Below are positions 13,478 to 20,834 of a DNA stretch of 20,834 nt, piece after piece (positions within the stretch are counted from its first letter, which is position 1; every line of letters begins with the position of its first letter). The stretch is from Zygnema circumcarinatum (lineage: Eukaryota; Streptophyta; Zygnematophyceae; Zygnematales; Zygnemataceae). The translations under genes were made by a program, and so were the position numbers. Location: assembly GCA_037447605.1 (NCBI GenBank), contig CM074823.1, forward strand, positions 937,119-957,952, read 5' to 3'. The notes under the pieces were generated by a model, which had not been told where the DNA came from, did no database searches, and saw only the letters and a list, made by a program, of their open reading frames with translations.

Positions 13478-14719
13478 CTATATGGGTGCTGTTAACTTCA
13501 CATTGCGGTAATTTACCGTCCATGGACCGCTCCCTCCGTTCCAAGCGCCGGACCATTGGCCATTGAACCAACCACTGGCGTTCCAAATGGAGCCGTACAA
13601 GTACATGGGCTTGGAAGGGAATGTGGGGGTCCTGGCTGAGAGAACGGTGCGAACAATTTGCCCGTCCACGGACCACCTGCGGCACAACCGATAAGGGTGG
13701 CATACTGGAATGAGAATAATATCAAAAAGGGGAGGGGGAGGGGGAGGGGGAGGGGGGAGGGGGGAGGGGGAGGGGGAGGGGGAGGGGGAGGGGGGAGGGG
13801 GGAGGGGGAGGGGAGGGGGAGGGGGAGGGGGAGGGGGGAGGGGGAGGGGAGGGGGGGGAGGGGGGAGGGGGAGGGGGAGGGGGAGGGGGAGGGGGAAGGG
13901 GGAGGGGGAGGGGGAGGGGGAGGGGGAGGGGAGGGGGAGGGGGAGGGGGAGGGGGAGGGGAGGGGAGGGGAGGGAGGGAGGGAGAGGGAGGGGGAGGGGA
14001 GGGGGAGGGGGAGGGGGAGGGGGAGGGGGAGGGGGAGGGGGAGGGGAAGGGAGGGGGAGGGGGAGGGAGGGAGGGGAGGGAGGGAGGGAGGGCGAGGGGA
14101 GGGGGAGGGGGAGGGGGAGGGGAAGGGAGGGGGAGGTCAAGGAGTGTTACCGGATCATAGAGGCAGAGTATTCTATGAGATATGTGTGGTATTCCTTTGA
14201 GCAGTCAAAGTTGAATTTAATAAACTGTTCGTTCCCACTTATTCCGTTCACATAGAAATTCGTTTGTACACCGAAGTTGTCCTTTCCGAGCCATTCGAAG
14301 TCAATCTCATCTTGACCGTAGGATTGCTCCCGTGCTGACAACTGGTACAAGCGAAGGGACGACATGATCATCATCGTCATCATTATTACATCATCAATCG
14401 CTTCATCATAACAGCAGAGATTGTACCCACTAACGGATCTGAACGCAAACTCTTTAAACGCCACGCGCTATGAAAATGATTAACCATGGCGCTCAACATT
14501 CTATTTTGAATGATTTTTCCTTTCGATGAAGGCGCATGCAAGCTGCCGGCATTGATATTTTGTGCCTTGGCATTGTCTTTGGTTGGAAGGGGCGGGTTTT
14601 TGGGGTTCAGGGCCGCACATAGAACGAGGAGACGAATCCGCTCGTGTTCCCAGCGGCGCATTTGAACTCCGTCGAAAACGCGCCGTACTGGTACGGTGTT
14701 GTCGACTGCCATCGACCTC
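13478..14719 (-). other. Gene B GH16 domain 2 (exons 5-7), catalytically complete
   Basis: Motifs in order: YQYGAFSTEFKCAAGNTSG, FY-LSAREQSYG, QDEIDFEWLG, QTNFYVNG, GNEQ, WSVDGQIVRTVL, PSKPMYLYGSIWNAS, GPWTVNYRNVKLTAPI, stop. Exon lengths 101, 191 and 199 equal those of gene A. There is no XET_C tail. Confidence 0.8.
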
Positions 14720-17087
14720 CTGGTGGTCGCCACGTGTACCAACCATCACCCGCCACGTCAGTCCATTCTTAAATATAGCAGGGCTTGTGCAAGCTATCTG
14801 GAGGCATAAAGACAGTTCAAGCCTGCGGGTTTGACATTTATGCATTGTTCATTATTGATTTGGGATTTTTCAAGCCGAAGGCACTCACCACTTCCATCCT
14901 TCTTGAACGTAATCGAGGCCGTACCAGGCGACACCACCATGTTGCCCGAATTATAGTCAAAACCAAAAGGAAAAAGAGGCGAGTCTTTAACGGATGCCGG
15001 AAGGGCGGGAGCGATGGGAGTGGGTGTGGTTGCCATAACATTGTTGAATTCCGCATAGAACGGAGTGTCAGGCATGGAGACGTAGGGAGACCAAACTTCG
15101 TCAATGCCCACTGATGTTGTGACCTGCAACGACATGTAGAGCTGCATGCTCGTTTTCACGGGAAAAAAGTCCAGTCCTTGGTCACTCAGAACCCTAAGGA
15201 GTGTCTTGTCTGCGTACCAACTGCAACAACACATTGTACAACATAATGTGTCAAACAAGGAAAGCTTGAAATAGATCTTAGAAGAATCGCGAGCAATAGA
15301 GTGCTCGTTGACATCAATATGATCACCTTGCGGAAACAATGAAGAAGTTTGCTGCTTAACCTTCCGTAGTCTAATTGAATGAAGGTGAAGGCGAGATTAC
15401 AGACGTGGAATAATTCAGTGGAGAAAGGAGGGGGGAGTAAGGACAGTGGAGGGAAGAAAGAAGCCCAAAGAACCCAAAAAATGCGCAGTGGAGACATTTT
15501 AAGGCATTGTTGCTCACAAGATTTCAGCGGGGGACCAAACTATGGTGTATGTGTGGAAGCTGTCTCCGCAGTCATAGCCCAAGTCCACCACTACTTTGCT
15601 GCCACTCGTGCCATTCCGTATTGTGTTCAACGCCATCCTGCGCCGATCGCTGTATAGAACCTCCATATAGATCGAATTCCGGTTTCCGAGGTTAATGGGT
15701 GAAGATAACTGTACATGCACGAAAAGAAGGAAATATCAGTAAGTTGGATCGAATAAATTTACTAAAGAATGATTTCCAAGACCATGGTATAGAAGCTAAT
15801 ACTCCTGGCCAAGCTTGACAAGTGGGCGAGAATAAAACGAGAAGGAAAACTCGTGAAGATCCATACATAGAACGCTGTGTTTGTTCCGTAGGAATTCCCG
15901 GTCGGGCACATAATGGAGGCTGAAAAGGTCCCGGAGGTGAACGAGGCTGTCGACCGGAGACGGGCTCCTGCATGGCAACAAGAACCCAAATACTATAAAT
16001 GTTAATCTGTTGCAGTTCGATAAAGTTGAGCTTGAAAAGTAAAGAGTGCAAAGGACTGCACACGTAATCATCGTCCAGCGTGTGGAGGGACAAGGGAGGG
16101 GAGGAAGAAGGGCAAGAAGGGAGCGGGTGAGAGAGAAAGAAAGACGGCTCCGAGACAGAGAGAGACAGAGGGAGGGAGAGGGAGATAGAGAGAGGGTGAG
16201 AGAGAGAGGGAGAGGGAGATAGAGAGATCATGCGGGGTGTGGACACAGAGGAAACTACTCTACCCCACGTCCGTACCTCCTTTCGCGTCAAACTTGAGCC
16301 TGTAATTGTTGCGTCCTATCTTTTGCGACTGACTCGGGTTCGCGTACACGGCTGTGACATCTGTCACGGGACTAGTCGAGGGGGAGGGTGGCTTCGTTCC
16401 GAAATAAATCAGCTGCGTCATTGCCTTAGTTGCTCCAATGCACTTGAAATCCGCCGATTTCAAATACGACTGCCCCCGAAAACTTCTCACATTTGCAATG
16501 GACTTGAAACAAATCGAAATTTCTTGACGAGCAGATTGAAGTTTCATCCGGGCATAGGCCCAACGGCGGGATTTGGCCAAAGCCTGCGCTTTTCGCACGT
16601 CATTATACGATGTTCGAACATTCGTTAGGCACGTCTTAAATTGTCGACTCTTCCTATAGGCCGTCATAAGAATAGCCCTTATACTTGCGAGCTGCGTCGC
16701 CACGTCGGCCGCCAAAGTGGTGCTGTCTGCTGGAAGCAATCCCTGTTTCATGCCGACGGCGGAGGTTGAAGAAAACGACATGTGGGAGATCGCTGCGCCT
16801 GTTGCGTTTCCGTCAGAGTCAACGGGGACAGTTCCGTTACCCTCAACTACACCTATGTGGCCGAGTTTACTTAGCGGGTTCTCCTTCGGAATGAGATTTG
16901 GAGCGTTCATGAAGCGTGACAAAGTGAGGCCGTGGGCGAAGGAGCGCTGCTCAGCCGTCAGATTCGGGAAATCGAGGGATCGAAGGGCGTCGATTCTCTT
17001 AGAGGAGTCCGAAAGGTCAAACGAACCGGTAGCGTCTGCTCCGCGGAAAAGGGCTAACAGAACTACCAGTGAACTGAATGCGGTCAT
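13478..17087 (-). CDS. Gene B: secreted two-domain GH16 (XTH-like) protein, tandem paralogue of gene A
   Basis: Seven exons: 17087-16277, 15967-15867, 15708-15518, 15220-14889, 14719-14619, 14341-14151 and 13676-13478, giving 641 codons and a TAG stop, with the same splice phases as gene A. The signal peptide starts MTAFSSLVVLLALFRGADA. In-frame ATGs at 17135 and 17102 exist, but 17087 aligns with gene A and keeps the promoter module at the same distance. NLTAEQRSFA starts at residue 42. Cys153, Cys193 and Cys216 have the same spacing as in gene A. Domain 1 carries N-S-I-Y-M-E (residues 315-320) where D-E-I-D-F-E is expected. Domain 2 has QDEIDFEWLG at 522-531 (nucleophile E524, acid/base E528), with the usual first His replaced by Gln. 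The variable spacer after NLTAEQ is about 100 residues shorter than in gene A. Wall-glucan activity is inferred from the family. Confidence 0.85.
13728..14137 (+). repeat. (GGGGGA)n tract in intron 6 of gene B, G-quadruplex prone
   Basis: About 410 bp of GGGGGA/GGGGA/GGGA repeats on the + strand, the template strand of gene B. It ends about 13 bp from the exon 6 donor and begins about 50 bp from the exon 7 acceptor. Dense G-runs make quadruplex formation likely on the + strand. Pro/Leu and Gly/Glu/Arg repeat frames are artefacts. Confidence 0.9.
15518..15967 (-). other. Gene B GH16 domain 1, central exons (2 and 3), degenerate active site
   Basis: Exon 2 (101 nt) has CPTGNSYGTNTAFY. Exon 3 (191 nt) begins LSSPINLGNRNS. 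The nucleophile position is Ser316, the helper Asp is Tyr318, and the acid/base Glu320 is kept. The same E-to-S change as in gene A suggests it predates the gene duplication. DLGYDC and FHTYTIVW keep the fold signature. Confidence 0.75.
16085..16227. repeat. GA-rich tract in intron 1 of gene B
   Basis: Imperfect GAGAGA/GGGAGA repeats on the + strand within intron 1, about 50 bp from the donor. It is the counterpart, by position and strand, of the larger GA tract in intron 1 of gene A. Confidence 0.8.
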
Positions 17088-17191
17088 GGAAACTGCCACC
17101 ATTTTGGATGAATGAAGAATTCCAATTGGTGTCAAAATCGCCCGAGAATGTAAAATGTGAAGGCCGCCAATTTGTGGGATGAAGCGGATGG

Positions 17192-17218
17192 GACACGTGT
17201 AGTACCTGCATTGGCCGA
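17192..17218 (-). promoter_or_regulatory. Conserved CACGTG plus CCAAT promoter module of gene B
   Basis: GACACGTG, five bases, CCTGCATTGGCCGA on the + strand, matching 8214-8240 except in the five-base spacer. It lies 105 bp upstream of the ATG at 17087. Confidence 0.55.
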
Positions 17219-17261
17219 AAGAAACATGTTTAGCCGGCTTATTTTGCTGGAGCTGAAGTCT

Positions 17262-17413
17262 CTCTTACTTTATCTATATCTCTCATTCTCCCCCCTGTCC
17301 ATCTCTCACTCTCGCTCTCTCTCAATTCACCGCTCACCTTTTCTCTGTCCTGATTTCTCTCCCTCTTATCTCCTCATCCCTCTCTCTCGCCCATCTCTAT
17401 TCCCTCATTCCAT
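17262..17413. repeat. CT-rich tract upstream of gene B
   Basis: Interrupted CTCTCT/CTCCC sequence on the + strand in the position equivalent to the CT tract of gene A (8317-8580). Confidence 0.65.
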
Positions 17414-17582
17414 GCGGCATATAAGCATTCAAGAGGACGTCGCCGCTCACCTTCTCGTCTCACCGTCACGTCACGTCCCGCTTTGAGTGCCTGGAACTGC
17501 TGACAGAGCGAGCAAGGAAGGATGTGGTCGATAGCGAGAGCGTGGAAAGTGTATAAGTGAAAGTGAAAGTGATTGAGTGACA

Positions 17583-17896
17583 AAGGGAGAGATAGCGCGA
17601 CAAAGAAAGAGTGTGCGATAGAGGTAGGAGGGAGGGAGAAAGAGTGAGAGCGAAAGGGAGAAATAGATAGAGGGAGAGAGATACAGAGGGCGGGAGGGAG
17701 TGAGAGGGTGATAAAGAGAGAGAGGAAGATAAGGGGAGAGATATATAGGGGAGGGAGGGAGAGAGAGCGAGCGAGAGAGGGAGAGAGAGTGATATAGGGA
17801 GAGTGAGATAGAGGGAGGGAGTGAGAAAGCGAAGGAGAGAGAGAGAGAGAGCGAGAGAGAGAGAGAGACAGAGAGAGGGAGGAGGAGAGAGGGGGG
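17583..17896. repeat. GA-rich tract further upstream of gene B
   Basis: Interrupted GAGAGAG repeats on the + strand, counterpart of 8750-8911 in unit A. Ser/Leu frames on the minus strand here are composition artefacts. Confidence 0.8.
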
Positions 17897-18952
17897 GAAG
17901 GCGGCGCTGCTCCCCCCTCTCCGCCTCCGCCGTTTTATAGCGCCGCCGCCCGGCGGAGAAACGCGCTGACCGGCACCCTTTTGGCGCGCAGCGTCCGCCA
18001 TAGACTGTACGGACACACTTCATGGGAATGGTACCTGTACTTTGAATGGATGCGATGCGCCGTGTGTCCGTACAATTTCTGGTTTTTTATGTCTGATCTC
18101 CGTACATTTCTTCAGAAATATCTCCATTTTGTCGGTGAAAAGATTTGGTGAATCTAAATCATCCAATCATATGCATGCAATCGAATGAGACACCTCATAA
18201 GATTGTTCAAAGCCGATCTGCCACGTGATGAGTTTTGTCGTGTAGCGTAATTAGAGGTCTGATTGGTCCGTGGAACCATTAAGAACGTCGGATTTATTGA
18301 CTAAAATGTATGGCAGGCTCGTGAGTGGATCGAATTGTGGACCTGCGGGCGCCGTTCGATTCGGATCGTCAACGATCAACGATCAACGATGAATCGGAGT
18401 TTAGTCAACGGTGAAATGGTCAAAGTGGAATCTTTTGTGAACAGTTTCAGTCAACTCAGTTGACAACTGGCGTCCGTGCCAGTTCCGTTGTTGACTGAAA
18501 GTGTACGATTCCAGAAAGCTCATAGCTGTACCTCCGTTGAGGAACGCTGGAATTTTTTTTTCGGTACGAGGTCGATCCGTCCGAATGTGAACGCTTCGAT
18601 ACCAGGAAAGTGGAAACTGTGGACCTAGGGAAGTGGAATCTGTGAACCCAGGAAAGTTAAATGGCGCTGATCTCATGATGGCCACGGCATGAAATGTTCA
18701 ATGTACCTGGACAAGGACGTAAAATGTGGACTCAATGTGAACAGCTCACAAATGTCCAGTAATTGGAAGAAAGGACATGAGTGTCAATCTCTTGCTTCTA
18801 GAGTTCAACAATATCGGGTGCTCCTCGATATATCGACCATGGTGCAGCGAATAGGCCTCTCGCAGCCCTTAGCCCTTCACCCTAAAAACCTTACAAACTG
18901 TTTTTCCATACTTTTATTTCTCCCTAGAGAGGGTAGAGCAGGGCCGCCTTCC
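17897..18952. other. Intergenic upstream of gene B, no gene seen
   Basis: Contains an E2F-like TTTTGGCGCGC at 17979-17989, a triplicated ATCAACG near 18367-18387, and a small tandem repeat at 18602-18660 (about 2.5 copies of a 22-23 bp unit, CCAGGAAAGTGGAA type). No coding region was recognised. Confidence 0.4.
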
Positions 18953-19054
18953 CATCCTCTCTCCCTCTCTCTCTCTCACTCTCCCTCCGCTTTCTCACTC
19001 CCTTCCTCTATCTCACTCTCCCTATACCTCTCTCTCTCCCTCTCTCTCCCTCCA
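18953..19054. repeat. CT-rich insertion near the edge of the unit B upstream block
   Basis: CTCTCCCTCTCTC-type sequence on the + strand just before the block that aligns with unit A. Unit A has no such tract at the matching place. Confidence 0.7.
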
Positions 19055-19072
19055 TTATGGGAATTGAATTCG

Positions 19073-19660
19073 GGCTGGGGGGTATTGAACCAGGGTGGAT
19101 CCGGCCCTTCGCAAGTGTGAGAATGAAATGGGGCGCTCTGATTGGGTGCTGCGACTGGACAGCATGATACGATTGGTCGGCGGGGTCGTTGTACGGTTTT
19201 TCAGAGTCCACTTCGGTTGATCCAAATTTCGGTTGGACAGTTGGATGGCGGTTGACTGGATGGTCAGCGGCGGATCGTGGACAACATGGGCCGGTTCGTG
19301 TCGGTGGTCAAAGTTGAGTAAAGCCAAAAGTTGGGTCAACGTGAGTGGGCCACCTCAGGTGGCCCACCTGGAGACAGCGGAAAGTTGTCGTTGTGTGGAC
19401 ATTAACAGTAAAGAAAATTGTCGTCACTCAACAATTGATTATGCAAAGCTCCCACTTAAAAAACTATAATATTTTTTTCGATCTCAAAGCTAGCGATCGG
19501 CATCATCCAACCGTCGCTTTGTGTCATTATAGAAAGTTTTGGATCCAATTTAGCGCCACTATGAAAAAAAGAACATTCCCAAAACAGCAGAATTTCAAAG
19601 AATTTTCATTCAATCAGAAGCCACCGACCAGCCAGCTTGTGCCACGTGGCCACCAATTTG
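19073..19660. repeat. Upstream block of unit B, direct copy of 9810-10420
   Basis: Same orientation as in unit A, roughly 9.26 kb away. Identical pieces include ATGGGGCGCTCTGATTGGGT and CAGAGTCCACTTCGGTTGAT. Small indels accumulate toward the distal end. Confidence 0.8.
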
Positions 19661-19661
19661 T

Positions 19662-19966
19662 CAGTAGCCGACAAAAAGATACAGCTCCCTGCTCGTGCCG
19701 CCGTAAGAGGCGCTCGCTTTTCTCCCCTCTCGTCTTCTTGACTTCGATACAACACGATACGATACGATATGGACCGATACGGCACAATTCCTACTAGCCG
19801 TACTAGTCGTACGATACGATACGATGTGGTACGATACGGCGGCATACAATACGATACGATACGTTTGGATAAGACATGAACTCTAACATAATACCTTTTG
19901 CAAATTGCAATATTTTCGCCCAGTATTTGCCGAAACCATGGCGAAAATAACATGGGGTCCCCTGTA
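19662..19966. mobile_element. Half copy of the TIR foldback element in unit B
   Basis: Matches the centre (GTAGCCGA.AAAAAG) and then the right arm of 10421-11455: GCCGCCGTAAGAGGCGCTCGC, GATACGATACGATA arrays, ACATGAACTCTAACATAATACC and AATATTTTCGCC. The left arm is missing. It directly follows GCCACGTGGC.ACCAATTT, the same flank that precedes the element in unit A. Confidence 0.65.
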
Positions 19967-20334
19967 CACCAAAGACTTCGCGTACTAGTCTTAGAGAGAT
20001 CGCCAGTAAAGAAAACCCAGAAAAGAAATTCGCAACGAGTTTATACAGAGAGATGTGCGCTCCAAAACAGGGAAACAAAAATAAGGTTTCAGTCCCTAGC
20101 CCTTTCCTCAAGTCAGTCCCCATCTTCTTTATCCCGATACGGTTATTTCTGAACCCTTCATTCCAACGACCATTTAAAAATCTCCTTTTGCTATCTGCAC
20201 CGCTCCGTAGTTAGAGGTAACCCCTCTGTAATTTGCTATTTGCGGTATGAAATACACATTATGGAAAAGCGAACAGACTTAACGTCGTATATCAATTCTG
20301 TGACAATTTGAAAAGAGAGCTTTTTCCAGCCTTC
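19967..20334. other. No gene or repeat recognised
   Basis: AT-richer sequence without convincing coding signal on either strand. Confidence 0.4.
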
Positions 20335-20703
20335 TCTCCCCCACCTATGATAGCACCCACTCTACTCCCTTCTCTCCCGCACCCTCTCCCTCTCTCTCCG
20401 TCTTTCTCTTCTATCCAGCATTTTCTCCCTTACCCCTCTTACCTCGCATCCTCTCGTTAGCCCACGTCCCTCCCTCCCTCCCTCCCTCGCTCCCTCCCCC
20501 CCTCCCTGTCCCTTCATCCCACTCTCTACAACTATCTATCACTCTCTCCCTTCCATTCTCCCTGACTCCCACTACATCTCCCACGTCCTCTCTCCCTCTC
20601 TCCCCTCTCCCACAGCCTCTTTCTTCTCTTCTCACTCCCCTTCTCTCTCTCTTTCCCTCTCTCCCTCTCTTCCCTCCCCTCCCGCCTCTCCCTCTGCCCC
20701 CCT
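20335..20703. repeat. CT/CTCC low-complexity tract near the right edge
   Basis: Interrupted CTCTCCC/CTCCCT repeats on the + strand. The 128-codon Arg/Glu/Gly frame on the minus strand is a composition artefact. Confidence 0.8.
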
Positions 20704-20802
20704 CACAACTAATGGATGGCTTGAGAGGTAGCGCTGCGCTTGGGTGGAAGTTTGCGCAGAATGTAAAGGACGAGACTGGACGGAATAAGCTCAACACACT
20801 GC

Positions 20803-20803
<1 letters not shown>

Positions 20804-20834
<31 letters not shown>
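20804..20834 (+). repeat. Terminal poly(A) run
   Basis: 31 consecutive A at the end of the window. It could be a genomic homopolymer where assembly stopped, or the tail of a retroposed sequence. No poly(A) signal is seen just before it, so an assembly boundary is the simpler reading. Confidence 0.6.

Noticed and set aside
13658-14255. Gly/Arg/Glu proteins on + and Pro/Leu protein on -
   Set aside because: Translations of the (GGGGGA)n tract in intron 6 of gene B; only the minus-strand ends belong to exons 7 and 6.
17088-17135. Upstream in-frame ATGs (17135 and 17102) as the gene B start
   Set aside because: They would add residues before the hydrophobic core with no counterpart in gene A, and they break the equal 105-bp spacing to the promoter module; not excluded without transcripts.
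20411-20797. 128-aa Arg/Glu/Gly frame on the minus strand
   Set aside because: Composition artefact of the CT tract.

Overview
The window looks like nuclear DNA of a plant-lineage eukaryote. The genes are split by short GT-AG introns. There is an Arabidopsis-type (TTTAGGG) telomere-like array. The best-preserved genes encode secreted GH16 enzymes resembling xyloglucan endotransglucosylase/hydrolases (XTH). A streptophyte alga (for example a Closterium-like zygnematophyte) would fit the gene content and the very high load of purine/pyrimidine low-complexity DNA. That placement is an inference and no marker here settles it.

All three gene models lie on the minus strand. At the left edge (1668 to 28, running off the window) is the 5' part of an unrecognised gene, here gene C. 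Its first exon carries protein low complexity derived from telomere-like and GA repeats, and four CCACGTGG palindromes sit just upstream of its ATG. Two large paralogues follow in tandem: gene A (8109 to 3708, 7 exons, 743 aa) and gene B (17087 to 13478, 7 exons, 641 aa). Each encodes a signal peptide, a conserved N-terminal helical region with three Cys (spacing 40 and 23), and two GH16 domains in a row. The first GH16 domain has lost the catalytic nucleophile position (E to S in both genes). The second keeps an intact DEIDFEWLG motif. Intron phases run 1-0-2-1-0-2 and exon lengths repeat (101 and 191 nt in both domains), so the two domains arose by exon-block duplication before the genes duplicated.

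The duplicated unit includes upstream DNA. A CACGTG plus CCAAT module lies exactly 105 bp from both chosen start codons, and a block of up to about 0.9 kb (9810-10540 and 19073-19930) is alignable between the units. Unit A carries a roughly 1-kb foldback of two TIR elements (10421-11455); unit B carries a half copy (19662-19966). A degenerate TTAGGG array of about 0.5 kb (11570-12110) sits at the junction of the two units. Patches of near-perfect nucleotide identity in exons 5 and 7, against diverged surroundings, point to gene conversion.

Much of the rest is microsatellite or minisatellite DNA. In introns 1 and 6 of both GH16 genes it is always purine-rich on the + strand, hence pyrimidine-rich in the transcript. 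I saw no tRNA, rRNA or CRISPR.
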